A DNA stretch of 64,000 nucleotides from Lipingzhangella_A rawalii (GCF_031628175.1 NZ_JAVLVT010000009.1:1-64000), one strand, 5' to 3'; shown: positions 8,287-17,916, numbered from the stretch's first letter. Translations and numbers: made by a program. The notes: generated by a model not told the origin, from the sequence alone.

Positions 8287-10182
8287 TCACCCAATCGGGC
8301 TGCGTTCGCCGGCAGGGCTGCGTTCGCCGGCGGGATCGAACTGGCTGTGGTACAGCTCGCCGTAGCGTCCCCCCGCAGCCAGGAGCTCGGCATGGGTTCC
8401 CCGTTCGACCACGTGTCCGTTCTCCAGGACCAGGATCTGGTCGGCGGCCTGGATCGTGGACAGGCGATGCGCGATTACGACGGCGGTCCGGCCCTGGAGG
8501 GCCTCGGCCAACGCCTCCTGCACGGCCGCCTCGGAGGTGGAGTCCAGGTGCGCGGTGGCCTCGTCGAGGATCACCACCTGTGGGCGGGCCAGCAGCACCC
8601 GGGCGATGGTCAACCGCTGGCGCTCGCCCCCGGACAGGCGATATCCACGGTCCCCGACGAGGGTGTCCAAGCCGTCCGGCAACCGGGAGACCAGGTCGTC
8701 CAGGCGAGCACGCCGCAGCACCTCCCACAGCTCGTCCTCACCGGCTTCCGGTCGGGCCAACAGCAGATTCGCGCGTACCGTGTCGTGAAAGAGGTGGCCG
8801 TCCTGGGTCACCATGCCCACGGTGTCCCGGATCGCGGACATCGACAGCTCGCGGACATCCACACCACCCAGGCGGACCGCACCCCCGTCCACGTCGTACA
8901 ACCGCGGGATCAGCTGAGCGATGGTGGACTTGCCGGCCCCGGAGGAACCGACCAGCGCGACCATCTGTCCGGGCTCGGCCGTGAACGACACCCCGTGCAG
9001 CACCTGTTCTCCCCCGCGCGTGTCCAGATTCGCCACCTCCTCCAGTGACGCCAGGGACACCTGGTCGGCCGACGGGTAGGCAAAGTCCACCCGGTCCAGC
9101 TGTACCGAGACCGGCCCCGAGGGAACGGGCCGGGCATCCTCCCGCTCCTCGACCAGGGGCCGCAGATCCAGCACCTCGAACACCCGCGAGAAACTCACCA
9201 TCGCACTCATCACCTCAACCCGAGCGCTGGCAAGCTCGGTCAGCGGGGCGTACAACCGGGTCAGCAGCAGGGCGAGGGACACCACGGCACCGGAGTTGAT
9301 GTCTCCGGACAGCGCGTAGAACCCACCCAGGCCGTAGACCAGGGCCAGCGCGAGCGCCGACACCAGCGTCAGCGCCGTGTAGAAGATGTGCTGCACCATC
9401 GCCGTGCGCACACCGATGTCCCGAACCCGGCCGGCCCGTTGGGCGAACCGCGCCGATTCCTCCGTGGGACGGCCGAACAGCTTCACCAAGGTCGCCCCGC
9501 CTGCTGAGAACCGTTCGGTCATCTGAGTGCTCATCACGGCATTGTGATTGGCACCCTCGCGTTCCAACCGCGCCAGGCGCGTACCCATCCTGCGGGCGGG
9601 GATCACGAACAGCGGCAGCAGCACCAGGGTGATCAGTGTGATCTGCCAGGACAGCGTCAGCATGACCGCCAGGGTGAGCACGAGCGTCACCAGGTTGCTC
9701 ACCACCCCGGACAGCACGTCAGCGAAAGCCCGTTGGGCACCGATCACGTCATTGTTCAGCCGGCTGACGAGGGCACCGGTGCGGGTCCGGGTGAAGAAGG
9801 CGACCGGCATGCGCTGCACGTGGTCGTAGACCGCGGTACGCAGGTCGAGAATCAGGCCCTCCCCGATCCGGGCGGACAGCCAGCGGTTCAACAGTCCGAA
9901 TCCGGCCTCGGCCACAGCGATGAGGGCGATCACTCCGGCCAACAGCGCAATGTGGCGCATTGGCCCACCCGCCTCGATCGCGTTGACGACCCAGCCGGCC
10001 AGCACCGGGGTCGCCACCGCCAGAGCAGCCGTGAGCACGCTCAGCACCACGAACCATGCCAGCCTGCGATGGTGGGGCCGCGCGAAGTCCCAGATTCGAC
10101 GCAGGATCACTCGGGAGAACGGCCGCCGATCCTCCTGCGCGTGCATCGCGTGGTACATGGTGGTCCACGCGGTCACTTCCAT
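8287..10182 (-). CDS. ABC exporter, fused membrane and ATPase domains
   Basis: A 631-residue half-transporter of the type I exporter (MsbA/LmrA-like) class. Residues about 40-320 form six membrane helices (for example WFVVLSVLTAALAVATPVLAGWVV), and the ATPase domain follows with Walker A GSSGAGKST, signature LSGGERQR, Walker B VVILDEATAHLD and the H-loop AHRLSTI. It would act as a dimer exporting lipids, drugs or peptides; the substrate is unknown. The ATG at 10182 is preferred to 10224, where the extra residues look like noncoding translation. The C-terminus ends in a duplicated GERSP unit encoded by a 17-bp tandem repeat near 8297-8333. It runs in the same direction as lon, 113 bases upstream. 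Confidence 0.88.
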   Translation of the reverse strand: MEVTAWTTMYHAMHAQEDRRPFSRVILRRIWDFARPHHRRLAWFVVLSVLTAALAVATPVLAGWVVNAIEAGGPMRHIALLAGVIALIAVAEAGFGLLNRWLSARIGEGLILDLRTAVYDHVQRMPVAFFTRTRTGALVSRLNNDVIGAQRAFADVLSGVVSNLVTLVLTLAVMLTLSWQITLITLVLLPLFVIPARRMGTRLARLEREGANHNAVMSTQMTERFSAGGATLVKLFGRPTEESARFAQRAGRVRDIGVRTAMVQHIFYTALTLVSALALALVYGLGGFYALSGDINSGAVVSLALLLTRLYAPLTELASARVEVMSAMVSFSRVFEVLDLRPLVEEREDARPVPSGPVSVQLDRVDFAYPSADQVSLASLEEVANLDTRGGEQVLHGVSFTAEPGQMVALVGSSGAGKSTIAQLIPRLYDVDGGAVRLGGVDVRELSMSAIRDTVGMVTQDGHLFHDTVRANLLLARPEAGEDELWEVLRRARLDDLVSRLPDGLDTLVGDRGYRLSGGERQRLTIARVLLARPQVVILDEATAHLDSTSEAAVQEALAEALQGRTAVVIAHRLSTIQAADQILVLENGHVVERGTHAELLAAGGRYGELYHSQFDPAGERSPAGERSPIG

Positions 10183-10283
10183 ACTCAATGATCCACCGCC
10201 TGCCGGTCGGGATTGTGGGGGCATGACCGTGCGATCCCGACGCTAAAAGCTCAAGTATCAGTGAAGTCAATGAGCCGGTGGAC

Positions 10284-10302
10284 GTACCGCACACCGCGGT
10301 AC
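10284..10302. promoter_or_regulatory. Inverted repeat between divergent transporter genes
   Basis: GTACCGC-N5-GCGGTAC is a perfect 7-5-7 palindrome in the 447-base gap between the divergent ABC exporter and antiporter genes. Its form suits a dimeric repressor. No regulator gene lies beside it, and the rest of the gap (10183-10629) shows nothing else I can name. Confidence 0.4.
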
Positions 10303-10629
10303 AACGTTTCGGCGCCGGTGCCGCCATCGGGTGCATGGCTAGGGCAACCATCCGCGGCCCGCCCGCATTTCCCCGGCCCGTCCGCGGCACCCAGCGTCAG
10401 TTCCCTTCCGCGCCCGTGGCATCGCAGCCCGCGGTCGTGGCTGGCCAGCACAAAACCCGACATTCACCCCGAACGTGGGGAGTCGCTGAGAAACACGAAT
10501 TCGACGCACCGATACCTTGGAGCTGCGGGGATGTCCCGCCAGCCCGGCGTCGCCAACGGAGTGTGTACCGCACCCAGCCGCCGAGAACGCGACCGCCGCG
10601 GGCCATCGGACACATGAGATGGGAGATGC

Positions 10630-12180
10630 GTGAGCGCCGACCTGCTGAACTACGTTCTGCTCGGCAGCATGCTGGTCCTGCTGGCGGGAGTGCTCGCAGT
10701 TCGGCTGGCCACCCGGGCGGGGCTGCCGGCCCTACTGGCCTTCCTGGGGCTGGGCTTGGCGCTCGGCGAGGGCGGACTCGGCATCCGGTTCGACGACCCC
10801 GAACTCATGCAGGTGCTGGGCTTCACCGCCCTGGCGATCATCCTCGCCGAGGGGGGACTGTCCACCAAATGGAGTGATATCCGTCCCGCGCTGCCGTTCG
10901 CGCTGCTCCTGTCCACGGTCGGAGTCGGGGTCAGTGTCACGGTTACCGCCATCGTGGGCCACTACGCGCTCGGCCTGGACTGGCGTATCGCAATCCTCGT
11001 CGGTGCGGTCGTGTCATCCACGGACGCCGCCGCTGTGTTCTCGATCCTGCGATACCTGCCACTGCGGGCACGGGTCCGCTCTGCCTTGGAGGCCGAATCC
11101 GGGCTCAATGACCCCCCGGTGGTCATCCTGGTCACCCTCGTGGTGTCGGATATCTGGGCCCAGACCGGGATCCTGGCCGCGGCGGGCGAGGCGCTCTACC
11201 AGCTGATCGGTGGAGCGGTCCTCGGCATCATCGTCGGGATCACGGGGCAGTGGCTCCTCAACCGCAGTGCCCTGCCCACCTCGGGCCTCTACCCGGCCGC
11301 CACCTGTGGTCTGCCGCTGCTGGCCTTCGGCGGATCCGGGGTGCTCGGTGCCAGCGGCTTCCTGGCCGCCTACGTGTGTGGCCTCTGGCTGGGCAACGCG
11401 CCACTTCCGCACCGCAACGCCACTCTCGGTTTCGCAGAGGGGGTCGCCTGGCTGGCACAGATCGCCCTGTTCACCCTGCTCGGCATGCTGGCCAGCCCGT
11501 CCGAGCTGCCCGGGGCTCTGGTTCCAGCCCTGGTCATCGGCGCCGCATTGACACTGCTGGCCCGCCCCGCCTCGGTCATGGTCTCCGCGGTGAGCCTGCG
11601 GATGACCCACCTGCGCCTGCCCGGTCTCCGCGGCCGGCCCCCGTCCCGCATTCCGGTGTGTCGCCCCTGTTGGCGGGTCCCCCTTCGCGAGCAGGCGTTC
11701 CTGTCCTGGGCGGGACTGCGCGGTGCCGTTCCCATCGTGCTGGCCACCATTCCCCAGTCGGAGGATGTCGCGGGCGCGGCGGGGCTGTTCGACATCGTCT
11801 TCGTGCTCGTGGTGATCTTCACTCTGCTCCAGGGGCCAACGCTGCCCTGGATCGCACGACGGTTGGGTGTGTCGGACGAGGGCAGCACCCAGGAGGTCAA
11901 TGTGGACTCGGCCCCGATTGAGGAACGCCAGGCCGATCTACTCACCGTGAACGTGAGCCGCCGCTGCGACCTGGCGGGACGCCGCGTCCAGGATCTGGGG
12001 CTGCCACCCGGGGCCCTGGTCACCCTGCTGGTGCGCGACGAGATATCCCACGTGCCCTCCGGGGAGACGGAGCTGGCCCCCGGGGACCGCATCATGGTCA
12101 TCACCACGCACACCGTGCTGCCCCAGGTGGAGGAGCGTCTACGGGACCTCACCGACCCGGACAAGGAGCCCTGGCACTGA
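10630..12180 (+). CDS. CPA1 cation/proton antiporter with TrkA-C domain
   Basis: A 516-residue protein resembling the potassium/proton antiporters CvrA/NhaP2. About twelve hydrophobic helices fill residues 5-420, with the CPA1 signatures SSTDAAAVFS (near 130) and ESGLNDPP (near 158) carrying the ion-binding Asp residues. The tail (about 435-510) is a TrkA-C type domain (RRCDLAGRRVQDLGLPPGALVTLLVR...LAPGDRIMVI) that usually binds a nucleotide such as c-di-AMP. It probably exports K+ or Na+ in exchange for protons. Translation starts at GTG 10630 with GGGAG upstream; the neighbouring ATG runs at once into a stop. Confidence 0.88.
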   Translation: MSADLLNYVLLGSMLVLLAGVLAVRLATRAGLPALLAFLGLGLALGEGGLGIRFDDPELMQVLGFTALAIILAEGGLSTKWSDIRPALPFALLLSTVGVGVSVTVTAIVGHYALGLDWRIAILVGAVVSSTDAAAVFSILRYLPLRARVRSALEAESGLNDPPVVILVTLVVSDIWAQTGILAAAGEALYQLIGGAVLGIIVGITGQWLLNRSALPTSGLYPAATCGLPLLAFGGSGVLGASGFLAAYVCGLWLGNAPLPHRNATLGFAEGVAWLAQIALFTLLGMLASPSELPGALVPALVIGAALTLLARPASVMVSAVSLRMTHLRLPGLRGRPPSRIPVCRPCWRVPLREQAFLSWAGLRGAVPIVLATIPQSEDVAGAAGLFDIVFVLVVIFTLLQGPTLPWIARRLGVSDEGSTQEVNVDSAPIEERQADLLTVNVSRRCDLAGRRVQDLGLPPGALVTLLVRDEISHVPSGETELAPGDRIMVITTHTVLPQVEERLRDLTDPDKEPWH

Positions 12181-12268
12181 GCCTCGCGGCCAGCGGCAAG
12201 CAGCCCACCAGCCCCAGCCAGCCTTCCCTGTCGACCGGCCGAGGTCCCTCTACACTTCGCACCGCGGC

Positions 12269-12781
12269 TCAGGGACGCAGCAGCGCCACCAGCTGTTCGG
12301 TCAGGCCCTTGCTCGCCGCCTCCACCATCCCGAGCACGGTGGCGAAACCGTCGTCCCCCCCATAGTAGGGATCCGGAACCTCCGCATACGGCCCGGCGTC
12401 CGGCGCGAAGGACCGGAACATCGCCAGACGTTGGGCGTCCTCAGCCGTGGGCGCCCGTCTGCGCAGCTCGGCGTGGTTGTCGCCGTCCATCGCCAGAACC
12501 AGATCCCGGTGGGCGAACCACTCCGTCTCGAACCGGCGAGCCACATGCTCGGTGGGATAGCCGTACACCCGCAGGGTCGCCGCCGCACGCGGGTCCATCC
12601 CAGACCCGATATGCCAGCTGCCCGTACCGGCGCTGTCCACCACGACCGCATCCGTGAGACCAGCCCGGTCCACGTCAGCACGTAACACCTGCTCGGCCGT
12701 GGGCGAGCGACAGATGTTTCCCAGGCAGACCAGGCACACCCGGTACGGTCCAGACGAATCACGCGGCGGGGGCAGACTCAT
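12269..12781 (-). CDS. Low-molecular-weight protein tyrosine phosphatase
   Basis: A 170-residue cytoplasmic phosphatase. The P-loop CLGNICR (Cys19 to Arg25) is the family CX5R active site, and DPYYGGDDGF near residue 130 supplies the general-acid Asp. Length is typical. Members dephosphorylate tyrosine on proteins, often bacterial tyrosine kinases or exopolysaccharide enzymes. The ATG at 12781 is chosen; extending to 12829 adds residues unlike the family. The ribosome site is weak. It lies 88 bases from the convergent antiporter gene. Confidence 0.9.
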   Translation of the reverse strand: MSLPPPRDSSGPYRVCLVCLGNICRSPTAEQVLRADVDRAGLTDAVVVDSAGTGSWHIGSGMDPRAAATLRVYGYPTEHVARRFETEWFAHRDLVLAMDGDNHAELRRRAPTAEDAQRLAMFRSFAPDAGPYAEVPDPYYGGDDGFATVLGMVEAASKGLTEQLVALLRP

Positions 12782-12850
12782 GTCGCCCACGTTAGCCCAC
12801 CAGCATCCGGCCCGCTCCGGTCCACCCATCGGATCGGCTCGACGAACCGT

Positions 12851-13282
12851 TCAACCATTCGGCAGCCGCACAACTGTGACGAAGAAGTCGTCGATCTGGC
12901 GGACCACCGTGATGAACCGGTCGAAGTCCACGGGCTTGGGCACATACGCGTTGGCGTGCAGCTGGTAGCTGCGCAGAATGTCCTCTTCGGCCTCGGAGGT
13001 GGTCAGCACCACCACCGGAATGTGAGCCAGGGATTCGTCCTGTTTGATCTCGCTGAGCACCTCACGCCCGTCCTTTCCCGGCAGGTTGAGGTCCAACAGG
13101 ATCAGGTTCGGACGCGGGGCATCGGAATAGGGCACCTCACGGTGCAGGAAACGCAGCGCCTCGGCACCGTCCGACACGACGTGCAGCCGGTTGCCCACCT
13201 TATAGTCCTCGAACGCCTCCCGGGTCATGAGCACGTCCCCGGGATCGTCCTCGACCAGCAGAACCTCGATGGGCTGCACCAT
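12851..13282 (-). CDS. Rcp1-like single-domain response regulator
   Basis: A 143-residue receiver domain with no output domain. The acidic pair Glu11-Asp12-Asp13, phospho-acceptor Asp64 (LILLDLNLPG) and Lys in YVPKPVD are present. The insert REVPYSDAPRPN before Asp64 is typical of the Rcp1 subgroup that partners phytochrome-like kinases. It follows the histidine kinase gene by 67 bases on the same strand and is most likely phosphorylated by it. GAGG five bases before the ATG supports the start. Confidence 0.92.
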   Translation of the reverse strand: MVQPIEVLLVEDDPGDVLMTREAFEDYKVGNRLHVVSDGAEALRFLHREVPYSDAPRPNLILLDLNLPGKDGREVLSEIKQDESLAHIPVVVLTTSEAEEDILRSYQLHANAYVPKPVDFDRFITVVRQIDDFFVTVVRLPNG

Positions 13283-13349
13283 CGTGACCTCACTCAGCTT
13301 CTGCACTGCCTCGCCCTCCCTGCCACTGCTCCCCCGCCAGCGGATGACC

Positions 13350-15050
13350 CTACCCGACGTGACCCGCCCGCACGTCGGCGTCCGGGTCGCTCGGCGGCCC
13401 CGCCTTCGGCAGAGACCAGCAGATCCGGGTTCCGGACACGTCCGGCATCGCCAACCACTCGGTGTCCACCCAGATCCGGCCACCGTGGAACTCCACGATC
13501 TTCTTGCACATCGACAGCCCGATCCCCGTACCCCCATACTTCTCCCGGGAGTGCAGGCGCTGGAACAGCACGAACACGCGATCGGCATACTCCGGGTCGA
13601 TACCGATTCCATTGTCGGTGCACGAGAACACCCACTCCTCGGACCGCTCCGTCAGTCCAATGTGCACATTCGGGGGGTGCTGTCCCCGAAACTTGATGGC
13701 GTTGCCAACCAGGTTGAACAGCACCTGTGTCAACAGGGTACGGTCCCCCTCCACGGTTGGCAGCTGGTCGGCGGTGACTGTGGCATCGGTCTCTTCCCGA
13801 GCCGAGGTGAGACTCTGCAACGCGTCCCGGAAGGCCTCATTGAGATCCACCTCGGTGAAGTTGCGGCTCCGGCCCACCCGGGAGAAGGCCAGCAGATCGC
13901 TGATGAGCGTCTGCATCCGCTTCGCTCCCTCGACCGCGAAGTCGATGTAGGAGTCGGCACGTTCGTCCAGCTGCCCCCGATAGCGGCGCTGGAGCAGCTG
14001 GCAGAAGCTCGCCACCTTCCGCAGCGGCTCCTGTAGGTCGTGGGAGGCGACGTAGGCGAACTGTTCCAGTTCCTGGTTGGACCGCTGCAATTCGTCGGTC
14101 TGTCGCCGCAGCAGATCGGACTGCTCCTGCAAGGCCCGACGTGCGTTCGCGACCTCGTCGAGATCGGAGACAATCCGTTCCCGCATCGAGTCGACATCGC
14201 GCCCGACACGTTCGATCTCCGGTGGTGCGCGCAGCTGGATGCGGTGCGTGTAGTAGCCATCGGCGACCTGTTGCAGGTGGCGTCCCAGCTCGTCAAGGGG
14301 GCGCAACACCCAGCTCTGTAGCATCACCCACAGGAAGATCGACAGCACGACGATCAGAACGCCGGCGAGGACCAGCAGGGCCACCAGCTGCTGCGTTGCC
14401 GTCCGGAGACTGTCCTGGGCGTCGTCGATCTCACCGACGATGTCGTCCCGGGCGTCCTGCGCCGCCGAACGCAGGTCATTGAACCGGTCCCGCCCCAACT
14501 GGTAGAGATCCTGGTCAATCTCCTCACCGGCCGCGACGGCCTCGATCGCCGGAGTCGCGAACTCGCTGTCCCACGCCTCGGCGGCGCTCGCCACCGAGTC
14601 CAGGCTGGCTCCGATCTCCTCCTGGTCACCGGCCACATCCCGAAGCTCGGCGATACTCTCCTCCTGGTTCTCCATCCCCTCGTGGTAGAGATCCAGGTAC
14701 TCCTCGTTCTGTGTGTCCAGATACACCCGAACCCCGGTGTCGGCGTTCAGGTGCGCAGCCATCATCTGTTGCACGGCCACCCGCGCCGGGCTCAACTCCT
14801 CGACCTGGTCCAGCATGCTGTCCCGGGCCTGGACCGCACTCACCGTGATCGTGGTCACCAGGGTCACCAGGACCACGCTCACAGCCCCAAGCAGTACCGT
14901 CACCCGGCGTCGCAGCGACCAGGCCGGTTCGCCACCATCCCGCCGACGCCGCCGCAACTGGGGTGGTGCTCCGGAGCTGCGGCCAGGGTCCCCCACCTCT
15001 GTCGAAACCGCTGCCGACTCCGCGGGATCGGGGGGGTGCGGTTCCGTCAC
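13350..15050 (-). CDS. Membrane histidine kinase, phytochrome-like core
   Basis: A 566-residue sensor kinase. TM1 is near 47-70, then an extracellular helical domain (about 71-225, CHASE3-like, strongly acidic), TM2 near 226-250, a HAMP region (250-300), a coiled coil and the HisKA domain with YVASHDLQEPLRK (His337), ending in an ATPase domain with N box NLVGNAIKF, G1 DNGIGID and G2 GGTGIGLS. The DLQEPLR form is shared with phytochrome and bacteriophytochrome-type kinases that use Rcp1 receivers, which fits the next gene. It starts at a GTG overlapping the phosphatase stop codon by four bases, so translation is coupled. The signal sensed is unknown. Confidence 0.92.
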   Translation of the reverse strand: MTEPHPPDPAESAAVSTEVGDPGRSSGAPPQLRRRRRDGGEPAWSLRRRVTVLLGAVSVVLVTLVTTITVSAVQARDSMLDQVEELSPARVAVQQMMAAHLNADTGVRVYLDTQNEEYLDLYHEGMENQEESIAELRDVAGDQEEIGASLDSVASAAEAWDSEFATPAIEAVAAGEEIDQDLYQLGRDRFNDLRSAAQDARDDIVGEIDDAQDSLRTATQQLVALLVLAGVLIVVLSIFLWVMLQSWVLRPLDELGRHLQQVADGYYTHRIQLRAPPEIERVGRDVDSMRERIVSDLDEVANARRALQEQSDLLRRQTDELQRSNQELEQFAYVASHDLQEPLRKVASFCQLLQRRYRGQLDERADSYIDFAVEGAKRMQTLISDLLAFSRVGRSRNFTEVDLNEAFRDALQSLTSAREETDATVTADQLPTVEGDRTLLTQVLFNLVGNAIKFRGQHPPNVHIGLTERSEEWVFSCTDNGIGIDPEYADRVFVLFQRLHSREKYGGTGIGLSMCKKIVEFHGGRIWVDTEWLAMPDVSGTRICWSLPKAGPPSDPDADVRAGHVG

Positions 15051-16378
15051 GTCCGGCTTCCGTGGGTGAGGAGAAGCATCGCCACATCGTCCTGCAACGA
15101 GTCACCGTTGCGGCGTTCGGCCTCGTCCACCAACTGTTTCAGCAGCCGGTCTCCGGGTGTCCCGGCCGTCATCCGTTCCGCGAGGAGCGTCTGCAAGCCC
15201 TCCACTCCCAGGCGTGCCTCGGCGGAGGTGTCGTAGGCGTCGATCACACCGTCGGTGTACATCAACAGCATGCTCCCACTGGGGAAGGGATGCTCCTCCA
15301 CCTCGATCTCGGTCCCCGGGAAGATCCCCAGCGGGGGCCGCGGGCTGGCCGAGACCTCCCGGATGTCTTCCGGACGAAGATGATCACTCCGAGACGGCAC
15401 CGCCGACGCCGTCGATGTTCCGACGGCGGCGACCGCCAACGGCGGCGGGTGCCCCAGGAGCCGCACCCGCAGCACTTCGCTGCCGTCATCGATACTGACC
15501 TGGCACAGGGTGGCGTAATTCTCCTCCTGAGCGCGTTCGCTGACCAGGACCCGCTCCAGGGCATGCAGCACCTGGTTTTCCGGAACACCGGCCACGACCA
15601 GTGCCCGCCAGGCGATGCGCAGCGAGACGCCCAGGGCGGCCTCATCCGGGCCGTGCCCGCTCACGTCGCCCACGATGACGTGTGTGACCCCGTCCTGGTG
15701 CACCGCGTCGAAGAAGTCGCCGCCCAACAGGGTGCGTTTACGCCCCGGGCGGTACAGGGAGCGGTGAACCAACGGTGACTCGGCGAGCAGCAGTTGGGGC
15801 AGCAGCCCCCGCTCCAGGCGCAGATTCTCGCGTGCGTGGAACTCCGCCTCGCGCAGCTGACGCGCGCTCTCCTCGGCGTGCCGACGCTCCAGGGAGTAGC
15901 GGAGGCTGCGCGCCAGGAGGGCACCGTCGACGTGCCCTTTGACCAGGTAGTCCTGGGCCCCGGCCGCCACTGCGGCGACGCCTTCGTGCTCGTCGTCCAG
16001 CCCGGTGAACACCACAACGGCGGCGTGCTGGGCCTCGGAAAGGACCTCCCGCAGTAGCTCGATGCCATGTGCGTCGGGAAGGTTCAGGTCCAGCAGGACA
16101 CATCCCTGGAAGGAGGCGAGATACGGCCTGGCCTCGTGCAGGGTCGCTACCCAGGTAATCCGTGCGTTGAGCGAGGTCTCCGCGAGATACTCCTCCACCA
16201 GGAAGGCGTCCTGGGAGTCATCCTCGATGAGAAGCAACTCCACGGTCTCCGGCGCCTCCGGGTCATCGGAATTCTGGCCCCTCAGCTGGTCCACCGGCAT
16301 ATGCCCCATCTGGACGTCGTTCGACCCGGCGCTGGGTCTGGGCCCTGTGTCCTCGATGCTTAGCCTCACGTCGAGCAC
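15047..16378 (-). CDS. Receiver-SpoIIE/PP2C serine phosphatase
   Basis: A 443-residue two-domain protein: a receiver domain (about 47-160; acidic Glu52/Asp53/Asp54, phospho-acceptor Asp97 in VLLDLNLPD) joined by a short helix to a PP2C-type phosphatase (about 190-440) with LGGDFFDA, VGDVSGHG and LMYTDGVID metal motifs. Such RssB/RsbU-like proteins dephosphorylate anti-sigma antagonists in response to phosphorylation. It is first in a three-gene operon with the kinase and Rcp1-like receiver. The GTG at 16378 has no clear ribosome site; GTG 16369 with AGGTG upstream is also possible. Confidence 0.9.
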   Translation of the reverse strand: MLDVRLSIEDTGPRPSAGSNDVQMGHMPVDQLRGQNSDDPEAPETVELLLIEDDSQDAFLVEEYLAETSLNARITWVATLHEARPYLASFQGCVLLDLNLPDAHGIELLREVLSEAQHAAVVVFTGLDDEHEGVAAVAAGAQDYLVKGHVDGALLARSLRYSLERRHAEESARQLREAEFHARENLRLERGLLPQLLLAESPLVHRSLYRPGRKRTLLGGDFFDAVHQDGVTHVIVGDVSGHGPDEAALGVSLRIAWRALVVAGVPENQVLHALERVLVSERAQEENYATLCQVSIDDGSEVLRVRLLGHPPPLAVAAVGTSTASAVPSRSDHLRPEDIREVSASPRPPLGIFPGTEIEVEEHPFPSGSMLLMYTDGVIDAYDTSAEARLGVEGLQTLLAERMTAGTPGDRLLKQLVDEAERRNGDSLQDDVAMLLLTHGSRT

Positions 16379-16615
16379 CTACTTGTCCGCCGCAACGCCC
16401 CACCCCCACAGCGGGTGAACGCCAAACCCTAACGGGCGGTTACCGATTCGCGCTAGCGGGATTGCACGAGCAACGTGAAACTGGCAGCGCGTTCCGCGGC
16501 TCAGGGTACCCGTTTCCCCACGTGGGGACGGAGCCCACCGCCAACTCCACCACCGCAGGACTGCGGCTGCTGCCAGAATAGGACATCCCCAGCAACCCCT
16601 CTCCGAAGGCTCGAG

Positions 16616-16855
16616 ATGTCCCTCCTCCTTATCCTCGTTGGCACGGCACTCGTGAGCATCGCCCTGTTCAACCGCGTCCCCCAATTCCGCTCGCGCGGCG
16701 CCGTCACCTCAACACGCCCACCGGCCACGCCGAGCCCCAGTCCCCTGGTCTCCACGGCCCCCGCCCGCCTGACCGAGGCCGGACGCGCGACCGTGACCAC
16801 GGTTGGCGGAAGTGTGCTCCTTATCGCACTGTTCCTGGCCCTGTCCGGGCTCTAG
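16616..16855 (+). CDS. Small membrane protein, unknown function
   Basis: A 79-residue protein with two hydrophobic segments (about 2-17 and 60-78) flanking a Pro/Ser/Thr-rich linker. The ATG at 16616 has GAAGG six bases upstream, which supports translation. I recognise no family. It is divergent from the signalling operon, separated by 237 bases in which I see nothing else. Confidence 0.55.
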   Translation: MSLLLILVGTALVSIALFNRVPQFRSRGAVTSTRPPATPSPSPLVSTAPARLTEAGRATVTTVGGSVLLIALFLALSGL

Positions 16856-16935
16856 GAGGCCAGGAGGTCAGGAGGCGAGCTGGAGCAGCGCCGAACTGCG
16901 GGTCACGCACCCACCGAACCGGGCGGTCCGGGTAC

Positions 16936-17916
16936 CTATCGGCCTGCCCCACGCGTAGCGGTCCAGGTGCCCAGGACCAGTGTTCCAATCGAGGCCGCCC
17001 CCACGGCCCAGCCCACAGCGGTGGTCAGCGCCACATGCCGCCGGCTCCGCGCCTGTGCCCCGGCCAGGGCCCGGGCACGCTCACTGCTACCGAACCGGCC
17101 GCCGCAGTCCTGCGGGGCCAGTTCCAAAGGTCGCCACCACGCCGGCCACCGCCGCAGATCCAGCCGCGGCGACTGCTCGGTCCCGGGGCCGGCGTACTGG
17201 CCCAGGCCGTGACCGACGCCAGCCAAGCGGGGTTTGTACCGTCCGGCTGCCGCCGCAGGCCCCACCGTGTCGGATCCACTGCGCCGCCGGCCCGGAAGTG
17301 CACCCACGTAGCTCAGTGGCCCGGGTGCGTTGTACAGCAGCTCCGCCAGGAGGTGCGCCGTGGCCCGGGCGTCTCCCAACGCGGTGTGCTGGCCACTGGG
17401 CCAGCGCCCGGACAGGGCATAACTGGCGCGGGGCAGGGAATAGCGCGGAAGATCCAGGTGGGCCCGCAGGGCCCGCAGCGTGCATAGCCCGGGCATCCCG
17501 GGTGGCAGCCCGACCGGAACGAACTCCGCGGCAAGGAACTGTTCCTCGAAGGCGAGATTGTGCCCGACGATCACGGCCCCGGACATGAGGCGGGTGAGCT
17601 CCCCAACCAGGTCTTCGGGCCTGGGCGCACCACGCACGTCGGCGTCGCCGATTCCGTGAAACTCGCGCCCCGTAACCGGAGCCCGGGGATCCACCAGCGT
17701 GGCGAACTCCTCCACCACCGTTCCGTCCCCACGCAGTCGAACCACCGCGATCTCACACACCCGCGCACCGGCGGTCACATCCAGGCCGGTGGTCTCCACA
17801 TCCACAACCGCATACTCCAGGGCTCGTGGATGGTGACCGGCACTACTGCGCCGCAGCCACCCGTCGTGTAACACCGGGGGCCGGGCCTGGGGCCGTGCTG
17901 CTCGCTGGTTCACCAC
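16936..17916 (-). CDS. DnaQ-fold exonuclease with C-terminal membrane anchor
   Basis: A 326-residue protein. Residues about 30-190 are a DEDDh 3'-5' exonuclease: VDVETTG (first Asp and Glu), FHGIGDADV, IVGHNLAFEEQFL (Asp replaced in the ExoII position by Glu-rich context, Asn/Phe retained) and HTALGDARAT (His and Asp). It is related to the proofreading subunit of DNA polymerase III and to RNase T. The C-terminal third is basic and Pro-rich and ends in one hydrophobic helix (ALTTAVGWAVGAASIGTLVLGTW), so the enzyme is probably tethered to the inner face of the membrane. No ATG exists in the frame; GTG 17916 is chosen, since a longer reading would overlap the divergent asparaginase gene. Confidence 0.82.
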   Translation of the reverse strand: MVNQRAARPQARPPVLHDGWLRRSSAGHHPRALEYAVVDVETTGLDVTAGARVCEIAVVRLRGDGTVVEEFATLVDPRAPVTGREFHGIGDADVRGAPRPEDLVGELTRLMSGAVIVGHNLAFEEQFLAAEFVPVGLPPGMPGLCTLRALRAHLDLPRYSLPRASYALSGRWPSGQHTALGDARATAHLLAELLYNAPGPLSYVGALPGRRRSGSDTVGPAAAAGRYKPRLAGVGHGLGQYAGPGTEQSPRLDLRRWPAWWRPLELAPQDCGGRFGSSERARALAGAQARSRRHVALTTAVGWAVGAASIGTLVLGTWTATRGAGR

